Notes under the pieces: model-generated
Database searches by the model: none
What the model saw: the letters and a program-made list of their open reading frames with translations, nothing else
What the model was told of the DNA's origin: nothing
DNA from: Mesostigma viride
Lineage: Eukaryota; Streptophyta; Mesostigmatophyceae; Mesostigmatales; Mesostigmataceae
NCBI GenBank assembly: GCA_009746045.1
Contig: RPFO01000276.1
Coordinates: 1,680,824 to 1,744,823, forward strand
DNA: 64,000 bases
Direction of reading: 5' to 3'
Translations under genes and position numbers: made by a program
Part shown: positions 28,676 through 37,036 of the stretch, piece by piece
How positions within the stretch are numbered: position 1 is the stretch's first letter
Layout: each line of letters opens with the position of its first letter

Positions 28676-29329
28676 TCACCTCGTGGCGCGTCGGACCCCG
28701 CGGAGTCTGACGATTTCGCGCGGGTGACGCTTCACGCGGCGGCGGTGCTTGTGCGCGGGTCCGGCCGCACCCATCGGACGCGCCACGCGACGGCGACGGT
28801 GACCGTGGACGGGACGAGACGCGCCCGCGGGTCTCGACGCGCGTCGGAGGGGGTGACGCCTGCGCACGACCGCCCCGCTCGAGGCGACGGGACGAGCCGA
28901 CGCGGGGTGGCGCCGCCGGTGACGGTGACGGTGGACGGAAGCGCCCGCCAGGTGCGCGGAGGCGAGACGTCCGCGGCCGACGCGGCCGGACGAGGGAGCG
29001 GGACCCAAACACGAGTTGAAGTGACGGGCGAAGAGGGCGTCGACGTCCACGGCCGCCCCGCCCGCTCCACCGCGGCGCGCGACCGACACGACGCGTCGGA
29101 CGGGGCGCGCGAGGGAGGGCAGCAGAGGGCCGCTCGTGAAGCCGGACGCGAACAGGAAGCGGCCGGTCGGACGCGGCGCGCCCGCGCGGCGGACGTGCCT
29201 CCTCCGTCGGTGCGCGGAGGGACGGGACTTGCGGAGGACGGGCCCGGAGGCGGAAGAGGAGGACGGACGAGGGCGTCGGTGTCTGCGGATCCTGCGGGCG
29301 CCTGCGAGGTGCATGGGGTCGTCGTACAT
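28676..29329 (-). CDS. Arg/His-rich basic protein
   Basis: A 217-residue protein from ATG 29329. Third codon positions are mostly C or G on this strand, which supports this frame over the overlapping ones. About a third of residues are Arg or His, concentrated in blocks at 10-50 and 125-217, with a more ordinary folded-looking part at 55-110. It could be a nucleic-acid-condensing virion protein; that is inference from charge. Its ATG overlaps the region where the divergent gene at 29313-29331 begins. Confidence 0.45.
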   Translation of the reverse strand: MYDDPMHLAGARRIRRHRRPRPSSSSASGPVLRKSRPSAHRRRRHVRRAGAPRPTGRFLFASGFTSGPLLPSLARPVRRVVSVARRGGAGGAAVDVDALFARHFNSCLGPAPSSGRVGRGRLASAHLAGASVHRHRHRRRHPASARPVASSGAVVRRRHPLRRASRPAGASRPVHGHRRRRVARPMGAAGPAHKHRRRVKRHPREIVRLRGVRRATR

Positions 29330-30278
29330 GATGGTCGCTTTCGAACGAGACGCGGTTCTATCCTATACCGTCACAAAAAAAACGCCGGTATCTGTAAGGG
29401 AAATGGTTCGCGACCCGAAGAAATCGAGTTTGTCCACGAATAAAAAGAGACGGAAAGTGGTACACGTCCTAGGGAGAAAGCCGCGCAAAATTCCGGCGAC
29501 GATGGAACCGGCGGGACGATCCATAAGGATCGGAAACCGAGAATATCCTCTATACTTCCGAATCCGAGAGGGCAAAAAGGGCGGCGTCGACGTTTCCATC
29601 CCATTTCCACGAGGTTACCCAAACACGCCTCTAAAGCGAGCGGCGAAGAGGATCGGGGTCATCACGGTGGAACCCGATGAAAATCGATTGCTCGTGTTCG
29701 ACTTCGCGATGTACCCTTCCATCCACTCGAAATACGGCCAACTCGCGACGGAGGAGGAAAAGCGAGACACGAAGGGGTTAGGCAAATCCATGTTCCTTCG
29801 TGCCATCCAACTCAACGTGAAATACAACGTGATAGGGGAGAACGATTCTGTTCAATTGTTCGCGGACGGATCCTACAAACAACGCCACAAGGACAAGCAG
29901 GTCCCTCTGCTGATCACCGACAAGAAAAAGGCACTAGACTTGATAAAAAAGTTCCCCCTCAGTAAAGAGACGTACGACGATAGCCACGCGCCTCGAACAC
30001 ACTTAACCCCCATCGACCCTCTCGTATTCGCGAGCACCATAATGCTCAACCTACAATTGGTGGAGATGTACAAGAAATTTGGCATGGAAGTGAAGAGCCT
30101 CGATATAGGAGAACTCATCCCGATGAAGTCCACACCCGCTACGATCTTCAAGGCACTCGGGTCGGGCCCCTCCCGTCAACAAGTCCAATGTTCTGCCCAT
30201 ACGCGCGCGAATAAACGATGCCGCAAGACCGCAAAATTCGGCGGGTTGTGCGCGACGCACGCACCAACGAGAAACTAA
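29313..30278 (+). CDS. Protein with a C-terminal Cys/His knuckle
   Basis: About 321 residues; in-frame ATGs at 29313, 29328 and 29331 are all possible. The body is Lys-rich and folded-looking (REYPLYFRIREGKKGGVDVS, LLVFDFAMYPSIHSKYG, LDPLVFASTIMLN-like helices) without a catalytic motif I know. The last 30 residues carry the C-x4-T-x4-RC-x8-C-x2-H motif also found at the N-termini of the 19921 and 37037 products. The gene is less GC-rich than its neighbours, suggesting a different origin. Its end overlaps the next convergent gene by 4 bp. Confidence 0.6.
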   Translation: MGSSYMMVAFERDAVLSYTVTKKTPVSVREMVRDPKKSSLSTNKKRRKVVHVLGRKPRKIPATMEPAGRSIRIGNREYPLYFRIREGKKGGVDVSIPFPRGYPNTPLKRAAKRIGVITVEPDENRLLVFDFAMYPSIHSKYGQLATEEEKRDTKGLGKSMFLRAIQLNVKYNVIGENDSVQLFADGSYKQRHKDKQVPLLITDKKKALDLIKKFPLSKETYDDSHAPRTHLTPIDPLVFASTIMLNLQLVEMYKKFGMEVKSLDIGELIPMKSTPATIFKALGSGPSRQQVQCSAHTRANKRCRKTAKFGGLCATHAPTRN

Positions 30279-30505
30279 CGTCCGATCAATAGACGGGTCA
30301 CGGGAGTGCTGACACCCACGAGGGCGTGCAAGGTTTCGCCGATGACCACGAGGACGCCGAACGGTAGGAGGGTGGCGGAGAGGGAGAAGGATCCGGCGCG
30401 ACCGTAACGGACGTACGCGAATGCCGCGAGCCACGTGGCGAACCAGTCAAAGAGGGCGGACCCGAACACGCGGTACGAGCGCAGGCGAGCGATCGCACTC
30501 TCCAT
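30275..30505 (-). CDS. Small two-span membrane protein of a giant-virus conserved type
   Basis: A 76-residue protein from ATG 30505. TM1 is at about 14-32 (ALFDWFATWLAAFAYV) and TM2 at 45-60 (LPFGVLVVIGETLHALVGV). The pattern of an Arg-x-Phe-Gly lead-in, an Asp in TM1, Gly-Glu-x-x-His in TM2 and a terminal Thr-x-x-x-x-Leu-Leu resembles a small membrane protein family I associate with algal and amoebal giant viruses. Function unknown; probably virion inner membrane. Confidence 0.55.
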   Translation of the reverse strand: MESAIARLRSYRVFGSALFDWFATWLAAFAYVRYGRAGSFSLSATLLPFGVLVVIGETLHALVGVSTPVTRLLIGR

Positions 30506-30650
30506 GGAGACGGTACTAGCTAGGGCCGGCATTTAAATTCAGAGGTCGATAGGAGCGCCGTGTTGTGGGAAAAGCAGCAATACAATTAAATTTTGTCAAA
30601 GGGTGCCAGGAAATTCGTTTTCGTTTATCATCACGCAATCGAGTCCGCTC

Positions 30651-30878
30651 TACAATTGTAGGAGTGGATTTCCTACAAGCTTTGACGAGCGTCAATCGGG
30701 TCATCGTCCGACGGTCTACAGTTGTAGGAGTGGATTTCCTACAAGTTTGAACCGTCGTTCAATCGGATCCCTATCCGACGGTCTACAGTTGTAGGAGTGG
30801 ATTTCCTACAAGCTTTAACTATCTTTCAATCGGCTCATCATCCGAGAGCCTACATTTGTAGGAGTGGGTCTCCTACAA
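30651..30878 (+). repeat. Array of four hairpin iterons (period 66-67 bp)
   Basis: TTGTAGGA, a 7-base loop (GTGGATT or GTGGGTC), then TCCTACAA, at 30656-30678, 30722-30744, 30789-30811 and 30856-30878. Stems are perfect 8-bp palindromes. Between them lie 43-44-bp spacers that are themselves similar (sharing CAATCGG ... TCCGA), so the whole 67-bp unit is tandemly repeated. The array ends 92 bp upstream of the BRO-like copy B gene, which suits an operator or iteron bound by that protein. Confidence 0.8.
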
Positions 30879-30970
30879 AATGGAACCGTTCGATGAAAAG
30901 ACCGACGTCCGATGGCGCGCGTTTGGGACGAGATCATTATAATGTAATCTTATTGCAACCCAATCTCAAA

Positions 30971-31915
30971 ATGTCAGTCCCCGTCATGTATTTGGAGGTG
31001 GTAGAAGGGACCCCTGCATCGGAGGACATCTTCCGTGGACAAATTCGCAAGGCCCCGGACGGACGCGTCGCCGCCGTCGATATCGTGAAATGCATTGTGT
31101 ACAGAAAGGACGACGGAAGTTACATCCGAGACGCGACGGGCAACGTCACAGCGACCCTTAAAAGGCTGGGAGAACGCGGCCTCATTCCTCCAAACACTGT
31201 CAACAACACCCACACATTCTCCGGAAGGAACCAAAAGCCGACCAGGATCATGACGGAGGAGGAAGTGTACGAGCTCATTATGCTCCTGCCGGGCACACGA
31301 GCATCGGCGTTTCGAAGGAACACCGCCAAGCTGCTGAGGCATTACTTCCACGCGTCCGAGGAACTGATATCCGATCTGTTGAGGCGCTACGAGGCGTCGC
31401 ACGGACGGGAATTTCCACGACCGGAGACCAAATCCAAAGACGTATCGGGAGAGCCCCGGATCAAACAGTGCGAGTCCGTCAAGTCGGCCGCCAACGAGAT
31501 CGCCGCGACCCCGAGAGCCAAGGTGGACGATAAGGTGTACGCCAAAGTGTTCGGCATGCAAAACAAATCCATCATGAACATGACCGCAGACGAATTCCGA
31601 GCGGTCCAGGGGTTAAAAAAGAGCGATCTGATAAGGGACATGTGGACAGAGGAAATGAACAGCGGGGCATTTTTCATGAATTGCGTGTTCAAGGCCGCGG
31701 TGTCGGGCGGAGAAGACCCCGTCGTTGCAATGGAGAGACTGTCAAAAACCATGACCCCCACCTTCAAGAGCGTGGGTTTGCACGACCAAGCAAAGGCCAA
31801 GCGCCCGAGAGAGTTCTTGGTCCGTAACAAGGATATGAGGGAGGGGCATCTGGCCTCCAAGAAGCTAATCGGCGGCTCCCCCGCCAAACGCGCGTGCTTG
31901 TCGATTCAATCGTAA
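30971..31915 (+). CDS. BRO-like DNA-binding family protein, copy B
   Basis: A 314-residue protein from ATG 30971. It is a divergent member of the family at 25446 and 42711: RKAPDGRVAAVDIVKC, LLPGTRASAFRRN and RHYFHASEELISDLL in the N-terminal half, and a C-terminal half with GLKKSDLIRDMW and GLHDQAKAKRPREFLVRNK. The upstream open extension back to 30797 merely translates the iteron array and is rejected as start. The gene is flanked by copies of the hairpin iteron followed by a GAACCGTTCGATG sequence. Probably a DNA-binding regulator. Confidence 0.65.
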   Translation: MSVPVMYLEVVEGTPASEDIFRGQIRKAPDGRVAAVDIVKCIVYRKDDGSYIRDATGNVTATLKRLGERGLIPPNTVNNTHTFSGRNQKPTRIMTEEEVYELIMLLPGTRASAFRRNTAKLLRHYFHASEELISDLLRRYEASHGREFPRPETKSKDVSGEPRIKQCESVKSAANEIAATPRAKVDDKVYAKVFGMQNKSIMNMTADEFRAVQGLKKSDLIRDMWTEEMNSGAFFMNCVFKAAVSGGEDPVVAMERLSKTMTPTFKSVGLHDQAKAKRPREFLVRNKDMREGHLASKKLIGGSPAKRACLSIQS

Positions 31916-32187
31916 TTGTTTATGTTGATCAATAAAAACGCCGAACATCAATACAAACATTCGCGCACGACTGACCGCCTATCGCGACCGGTGATCGAAC
32001 GGTCCGTAATCGTAGGAGTGGATTTCCTACAAACGCGAACCGTTCGATGCGCGCAATACGCGCTCCATCTACGGGCCTGACGATATTGCATGCATGCGCA
32101 CAGACACTCAATGGGCGTTCCAATTTCGTTTATTACGAATAGTTACGGAAAACGAGCATTTTCGGATCGTCGGACGATCGTCCGTTT
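31916..32187. other. Convergent region with the fifth hairpin iteron
   Basis: Contains GATCAATAAAAACG just after the copy B stop, the fifth hairpin copy at 32010-32032, and AT-rich sequence (about 32125-32160). No gene. Confidence 0.4.
32010..32032 (+). repeat. Fifth copy of the hairpin iteron, downstream of BRO-like copy B
   Basis: TCGTAGGA-GTGGATT-TCCTACAA, one mismatch from the upstream units, followed by CGAACCGTTCGATG. The same GAACCGTTCGATG follows the fourth upstream unit at about 30884-30896, so the gene sits between direct repeats. Confidence 0.7.
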
Positions 32188-32832
32188 TCATTCGATCCCG
32201 GTACGGATCTCGCGCCTCACGTCGCGCGCGATCTCCAGGATCCGCGGGTCCACCTTGGACGCGTCCGCGGTTCTCAGGCCCTCGAGGGGGGCGCCGCCGA
32301 TCTCCACGGCGGCTCGGGACATCTCGTTGTCCAGGAACGCGACGTTGTCCTGGAACTTGTCCTCGTCCACCACCTCCAACATGGTGATGTCGCCCGCCAG
32401 GATGCGGTCCACCCACGATCCTGCCTTGACGGCAAACTTCGGGCTTATCCACGCGGCCAACTGGGTAACGAGACGGGGATGAATCCAGGTCCCGCGCTCG
32501 TCGTTCAAGCCGGTCTTGACCTCATCGAAAACCGCGATAGAGGTCGGCTGTGGTCGCATCCCACCCCTTATATCGTCGTCCAGCTCTCTGACAAAGGCTT
32601 GTACACTCGCGAGCGACCACCAGTTTTTGAATAACTTGGTACCATTGGACGCGGCGTGGCAGAGGTCCTTCCCCAGAATCAGTCGGTCGTTTTTCCGAAC
32701 TTTGATTTCCTTGGTCTCATCGACGACTAAACCTGGGAGACTCTTCATAGTGAATACCCAGTGCTTTGCGTTCTCGCTAACCAGCGAGAAAAGTGGATGA
32801 ACGAATCCGGTGCGACCGAGAGCCACCGCCAT
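32188..32832 (-). CDS. KilA-N domain protein, copy B
   Basis: About 214 residues from ATG 32832; an upstream GTG at 32862 is the alternative. A full KilA-N core is present around residues 60-150: KNDRLILGKDLCHAAS, FKNWWSLASVQAF, then GTWIHPRLVTQLAAWISPKF. This domain binds DNA in phage and giant-virus regulators. A short helical C-terminus follows. It converges on the BRO-like copy B gene, so two unrelated DNA-binding families face each other across an iteron. Confidence 0.8.
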   Translation of the reverse strand: MAVALGRTGFVHPLFSLVSENAKHWVFTMKSLPGLVVDETKEIKVRKNDRLILGKDLCHAASNGTKLFKNWWSLASVQAFVRELDDDIRGGMRPQPTSIAVFDEVKTGLNDERGTWIHPRLVTQLAAWISPKFAVKAGSWVDRILAGDITMLEVVDEDKFQDNVAFLDNEMSRAAVEIGGAPLEGLRTADASKVDPRILEIARDVRREIRTGIE

Positions 32833-33062
32833 GATATGTCCGTTTGTCCACTGACAGGACACGCGTCACGTCCTATGCGTACACGTCCGAGCGCGTACGC
32901 GCCAGGTGGTCAGGTACATTGGCTAACCATTGCCACCTATTTATTCTTCCGGTCCGACGCACGCGATCGACACGATCCACGAACACGACGCCGCGCCGCG
33001 CGGGGCGCGCGGGATGTCGATCGGGTCAAACCGAGTCGGCCGCGCGGGTCAGACGACCCTCG
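32833..33062. other. 230-bp gap, no supported gene
   Basis: Holds the promoter side of the KilA-N gene and the 3' side of the gene ending at 33063. Short overlapping frames exist but none has convincing composition. Confidence 0.3.
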
Positions 33063-33701
33063 TCAGCCCTCGAACCGGCCGTTCGGCGCGGACCGCGGGG
33101 TGCCGGAAAGTCGTCGTTCGTCCGCCTCGGCGCGCGCGGCCGCGCACCACGACGCGTGAGAGGGCAGGTTCTCGTTCTCCCCTTCGTACGCCCCGACCAG
33201 TTCGTACACGGTGAAGTCCTTGCAATAGTCGTGGAGGAGACGGCGGTACGCCGCGGAGAACGAGTATCGCCCTATCCGCAACTGGTCGGGCGGCGGGACG
33301 GACCGGTACACCTCGGGGTCCTTGTGCGGCCTCTCCAGGTGGGCTCGTATCACGCGCACCTCGGGCCGAGTTATGTCGATGTGCGACTCCCATCTCCTCC
33401 AGTACACGCGATCCGCGTCGCTCGGACCCTTAGGCCCGCGATAGAACTCGACGCTGAACGGGACCCTCCGACACAGGAGTTCGTCGACCACGCGCCTCAC
33501 GCAACGTTCCTCCTCCAACTCGTCCTCGTACGAGTTGAAAACGAGGCAGTAGCGGCCCAGTTTGTCCACGAAGCCTTGCATCCCCTCGCGTTCGAAATCG
33601 TCGTACAAGCGCCCGCTCAGGTTCAGCCAGAAACCCTCCGCCGTCCCGGTCTCGGTCTCCGACGGCATGAGACGATCGATGGTCACGACGGGGAGCGACA
33701 T
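33063..33701 (-). CDS. Unrecognised 212-residue protein
   Basis: Starts at ATG 33701. A soluble, evenly mixed alpha/beta-looking sequence with many Arg and Tyr; the C-terminal 40 residues are low-complexity. Features include FWLNLSGRLYDDFEREGMQG near the start and YSFSAAYRRLLHDYCKDF near residue 155. No catalytic motif that I recognise. Codon use is typical of the genome. Confidence 0.55.
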   Translation of the reverse strand: MSLPVVTIDRLMPSETETGTAEGFWLNLSGRLYDDFEREGMQGFVDKLGRYCLVFNSYEDELEEERCVRRVVDELLCRRVPFSVEFYRGPKGPSDADRVYWRRWESHIDITRPEVRVIRAHLERPHKDPEVYRSVPPPDQLRIGRYSFSAAYRRLLHDYCKDFTVYELVGAYEGENENLPSHASWCAAARAEADERRLSGTPRSAPNGRFEG

Positions 33702-33850
33702 CCCGATTCCCGTTACAATGCCCGCGCATATAATCGCGATCGGATCGCGCGACTCATTCCGCGAGCTGGCGGTTCGCGCGCGGCGGACGCGTGGGAGCGA
33801 AATTCCTACATCCGGACGACGGATCCGTAGGAGAATATCTGCCGTATCAT

Positions 33851-33855
33851 TATAC
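33851..33855 (+). promoter_or_regulatory. TATAC promoter-like box
   Basis: TATAC in CATTATACCTCC, 23 bases upstream of ATG 33878, supporting that start over the longer upstream frame. Confidence 0.35.
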
Positions 33856-33877
33856 CTCCCGGCCGGTCCCGGCAGCG

Positions 33878-34390
33878 ATGTCCTCCTCCTTGACCACGAA
33901 CCCCGACCTCCTGGCGCCCGCCCGCGCGACCCACAGGGTGCTCGTCACCGGAAACAACAAGAAGGGATACGACACCTTCCACCTGCCCACGCCGCTCAAG
34001 GACGTCGAGACCTGCCGCCTCGTCTACGCCCAGATCCCCGCCACCTCCGAATCCTCCACCGCCGTCTCGCTCCGCCTGGGCGACCGCGACGTCGACAAGG
34101 TGCAGACGGCCGTGCCCGCGACGACCGCGGACCCCGCCACCGAGGACGCGGCCATGCACCCCCACCGGTTCTACGGCGGCAAGTCGCACTTCGTCGTCGT
34201 GCCCAACGGGGTCGAGGTGTACACGCCGCACCTCAAGGACGAGATCGTCGCGTTCGTCCCGCCCATCTCCAGCGTGTCCACGGTGCGGGTGCAGATCCAC
34301 GCGCTGCCCTCGGCGCGCCACGACCTGCTGGACCTCGGAGGGGACACCTTCGCCATCCTGCTGGAACTGACATCCGCGCGGCGACCGTGA
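33878..34390 (+). CDS. Small virion-type protein, possibly beta-rich
   Basis: A 170-residue protein from ATG 33878; the frame is open to 33791, but the TATAC box lies between. The sequence has alternating hydrophobic and polar residues (TCRLVYAQIPATSESSTAVSL-type strands, YTPHLKDEIVAFVPPI, VRVQIHALP). This resembles the small beta-sandwich proteins that giant viruses use as minor capsid components. That is pattern-based inference; no specific family is assigned. Confidence 0.55.
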   Translation: MSSSLTTNPDLLAPARATHRVLVTGNNKKGYDTFHLPTPLKDVETCRLVYAQIPATSESSTAVSLRLGDRDVDKVQTAVPATTADPATEDAAMHPHRFYGGKSHFVVVPNGVEVYTPHLKDEIVAFVPPISSVSTVRVQIHALPSARHDLLDLGGDTFAILLELTSARRP

Positions 34391-34481
34391 GAACGTCGGG
34401 CTGACAGCGGGCCGACAGCGGGCCGAATCGACACGACACTGAAACCGTAGTCCGTCTCTCTTCACGCGCGTGGTGCACCCC

Positions 34482-35265
34482 TCATGTTCCACCCTCTTTG
34501 ACCCCTATTTTTTGACCCCCGAAACCCCCCTCCCCGACCCCTAAAAAGACCTCTGTTCCGGTGTTCCGGCCCACCCCCCCTGGGCCGGTATCATTTGAAA
34601 AAAAAATTTTTCTGGGACCGAAATCCTTCGTTTTGGACTTAGCCGTTTTCGGCCTCTCCTCTTCCCCTTTCTCTCCCTCCCTCTCCTTTCTCTCTCCCTC
34701 TCCTTTCTCTCTCCTCTCCCTCTCTCTTCTCCCCTCTCTTCCCGTCCCTATATATCCAGGGGTATAGGGTTCTATTTATTTATTTTTCCTATAAAATCAG
34801 TTTTAGAAAAGATACCGGCACGCCATCCCGGAAATAGGATATATGAGACGGTGTCCTATTCACGCCCCACGGTTAAATAGGACGAATAGCCGCCTATATA
34901 TACCGTTCCTATTCCCGGAGGGGGCGTGCTGGTATCATTTATAAAACTGATTTTATAGGAAAAATAAATAAATAGAACCCTATACCCTGGATATATAAGG
35001 ACGGGAAGAGAGGGGAGAAGAGAGAGGGAAGGAAGGGATGGAGAGAGAGGAAGGAAGGAAGGGAGAGAAAGGGGAAGAGGAGAGGCCGAAATCGGCTAAG
35101 TCCGAAACGGAGGATTTCGGTCCCCAAGAAAAGTTTTTTTCAGAATGATACCGGCCCAGGGGGGGTGGGCCGGAACACCGGAACATGGGTCTTTTTAGGG
35201 GTTGGGGAGGGGGTTTTCGGGGGTCAATAATAGGGGTAAAGAAGGTGGGATGGGAGGGTGGAACG
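34482..35265. repeat. Large imperfect inverted repeat (about 780 bp palindrome)
   Basis: The sequence on either side of about 34873 is self-complementary with small indels. The GATACCGGCACGCC side at 34811 pairs with GGCGTGCTGGTATC ending at 34936. Polypyrimidine 34655-34745 pairs with polypurine 34995-35085. The GGCCCACCCCCCCTGGGCC block at 34568-34586 pairs with its copy near 35155-35175. The outer limits are about 34482 and 35265. The arms carry no genes. Candidate roles are a replication origin, a fused or resolved terminal repeat, or a MITE-like element. Confidence 0.8.
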
Positions 35266-35441
35266 AGATAGACGGAAGTACCCTCCAATCCGTGAATAGC
35301 ACGTCGCGCCGATCGGATCCGATCGGGACGCGTCCTCGCGTCGGCCCGTCGTCGACCCGTTTGCTGTGGACGGGGAGTCATAAACCCGCGCGTGTGGCCC
35401 CCACTCGAATCCCGTGCCGAACAATAGAGAGGACCGCGCCC

Positions 35442-35957
35442 ATGGAGCCCTGCATGTTCCCGATGGAGGACATCACCAACGTCCGGATGTCCCGCGAGTC
35501 CGAAAGGATCGCGACCCCGTCCGTGCGTCCGCCGAGGCCGCCGCCGCGTGTCGAGAGGCCGTATCCGAGAGGGAAGGAAAACCGTCCGCCGTCCGCCCCG
35601 TCCGTCCACCCGTGGTTCGCCGTCCCCGAGTTCGTACGGAGGGCGGTGGAGCGCGCCGCCGGCGAGGCGGGGGAGGGCGCCGACGCGCTGCGGACGTTGT
35701 GCCGCTGCGAGATGTGTCTGGACCGCCTTTCCGTGGCCTTCGTCCCCCACACCGAGAGCGCGTCGCACGTCCACGCGGCCGCGGTCTGCGGCGCGTGTGC
35801 CACGGCCGTCGCGGGAGTGGCCAAGGGAGAGGGGATGGATTGTCCTCTGTGCGTGAAGTCCCTCCGCAAGCCGCCGTGCCGCCTCGTCGCGCCGTACTTC
35901 CGCTTCTGCGACCAACGCACGATCGTGGCGCTCGTGGCGGGCCGGTGGATGGAGTGA
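35442..35957 (+). CDS. RING-like zinc-finger protein
   Basis: A 171-residue protein from ATG 35442; the longer upstream frame reads through the inverted repeat. The N-terminal 70 residues are Pro/Arg/Glu-rich and disordered. Residues about 88-148 contain C-x-C-x2-C, a His pair, C-x2-C and finally CPLC, an arrangement close to a RING finger. RING proteins usually act as E3 ubiquitin ligases, and giant viruses use them to redirect host ubiquitination. The RING assignment is moderately secure; substrate unknown. It lies between two copies of the same intergenic repeat. Confidence 0.6.
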   Translation: MEPCMFPMEDITNVRMSRESERIATPSVRPPRPPPRVERPYPRGKENRPPSAPSVHPWFAVPEFVRRAVERAAGEAGEGADALRTLCRCEMCLDRLSVAFVPHTESASHVHAAAVCGACATAVAGVAKGEGMDCPLCVKSLRKPPCRLVAPYFRFCDQRTIVALVAGRWME

Positions 35958-35984
35958 TAGAGGGAGGAAGGGAGCGATGGTGAA

Positions 35985-36160
35985 ATCGGCTAAGTCCGAA
36001 ACGAAGGATTTCGGTCCCGGGAATTTTTTTTTTTCCGATTGATACCGGCCCAGGGGGGGTGGGCCGGAACACCGGAACAGTGGTCTTTTTTGGGGTCTGG
36101 AAGGGGGGTTTCAGGGGTCAAAAAATAGGGGTCGAGGAGGGTGGATCAGGAGGGGTGCAC
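35985..36160 (+). repeat. Third copy of the inverted-repeat arm
   Basis: Shares GAAATCGGCTAAGTCCGAAA, GGATTTCGGTCCC, GATACCGGCCCAGGGGGGG and GGCCGGAACACCGGAACA, in the same order, with the right arm at about 35088-35265. It is followed, like the right arm, by a CCTCCAATCCGTG element before a gene. The repeat module thus sits upstream of two adjacent genes. Confidence 0.75.
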
Positions 36161-36365
36161 GCGCGCGCGGTAGTATCCTCCAATCCGTGGACGGAGCGCC
36201 GCGCCTCCTCCCGCGAATCGTCACGGCGGGATTCCGGGTATATAAGCGGCCGAGGGAGAGGGAGACCCCATCTCGCCATCCCGATCCTCCCAACCCCACG
36301 AAACCCGAAACAGTGCCGGACACGAGACTTGTCCGAGTGTCCTCTTGCCAAAAAAGACGTCCGCC

Positions 36366-36833
36366 ATGTCCGCCAGTCTTGCCGCTGACGGTGCCATGAA
36401 TCGCCCCGTGTACACCCCGTCGTGGCCCGCGGCCTTCCCGGACGCCCGCCGCGCACCTGCGAACATGATCCGGGCCGCGAAAGACAACGCCAAGCTCCTG
36501 AAGGACTTGAACGAACGGCGCCTCTGGCTGGAGTGCACGGACCTGTTCGCGACGGACGAGGAGACGTCCGCGAGGCGACAAGAGCTGTTCTCGATCCGGA
36601 GGGAGATCGAGATGTGCGACCGAACCGCCGCGTTGTGGGACGGGCCGGTCGCCGAAAGGGTGACGATGGAGGCCGCCATGAACAGGGACGCCGGCGCGTG
36701 GAAAAAAGCGCCGTCGCGACGGATCCGTCCCACGTCCGTGCCCGGCCCGGCGAGGTCGCCGATGGCGATCTCCGGAGGGGCGTCCGCGATTGCGCCGACG
36801 CGCGCGTCCGAGGACGCGGGGGAGACGCGGTGA
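36366..36833 (+). CDS. Unrecognised 155-residue protein downstream of a repeat module
   Basis: ATG 36366. The N-terminal 90 residues are helical and charged (NAKLLKDLNERRLWLECTD, SARRQELFSIRREIEMCD). The C-terminal 40 residues are Pro/Ala/Ser-rich and disordered. No zinc or catalytic motif. It shares its upstream region with the RING-like gene but not its coding sequence. Confidence 0.55.
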   Translation: MSASLAADGAMNRPVYTPSWPAAFPDARRAPANMIRAAKDNAKLLKDLNERRLWLECTDLFATDEETSARRQELFSIRREIEMCDRTAALWDGPVAERVTMEAAMNRDAGAWKKAPSRRIRPTSVPGPARSPMAISGGASAIAPTRASEDAGETR

Positions 36834-36942
36834 ACGCCGTCGTGACTGCATGGATTTTCTAGTCCCGCGTGGAATGCGTTGAACTCGGATCGATGATCGA
36901 GCGCGCGATGATTCCTTCAATGGGTTTGAATAAGACGGAAGG

Positions 36943-36954
36943 TTTATTAATAAA
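36943..36954. terminator. TTTATTAATAAA palindrome
   Basis: A perfect 12-bp palindrome in an AT-rich patch 110 bp after the stop of the upstream gene. Gives an AATAAA signal on both strands. Confidence 0.4.
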
Positions 36955-37036
36955 AGGCTTTATGGACTTGTTCGTAACGGTCCGTGACCGGAGTATCGAT
37001 CCCATGCATTCACGATCACTCGCGGACTAGGAAAAA

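Noticed and set aside
27842..29443. 533-residue plus-strand open frame
   Set aside because: It is antisense to three membrane-protein genes and an Arg/His-rich gene with good codon bias, and its product is low-complexity with no domain.
30651..30878. CRISPR array (palindromic repeats with spacers of regular length)
   Set aside because: The inter-repeat segments are similar to one another, the array has only four units, and no cas genes are present. It is a tandem iteron array.
30797..30970. N-terminal extension of the BRO-like copy B gene
   Set aside because: The extension is a translation of the hairpin repeats and an AT-rich leader. Family homology begins at the ATG at 30971.
33805..33830. 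Sixth hairpin iteron (TCCTACATCCG ... CGGATCCGTAGGA)
   Set aside because: The orientation and loop differ and the stem is interrupted by extra bases. Similarity to the 30.7-kb iterons is limited to the TCCTAC/GTAGGA ends.
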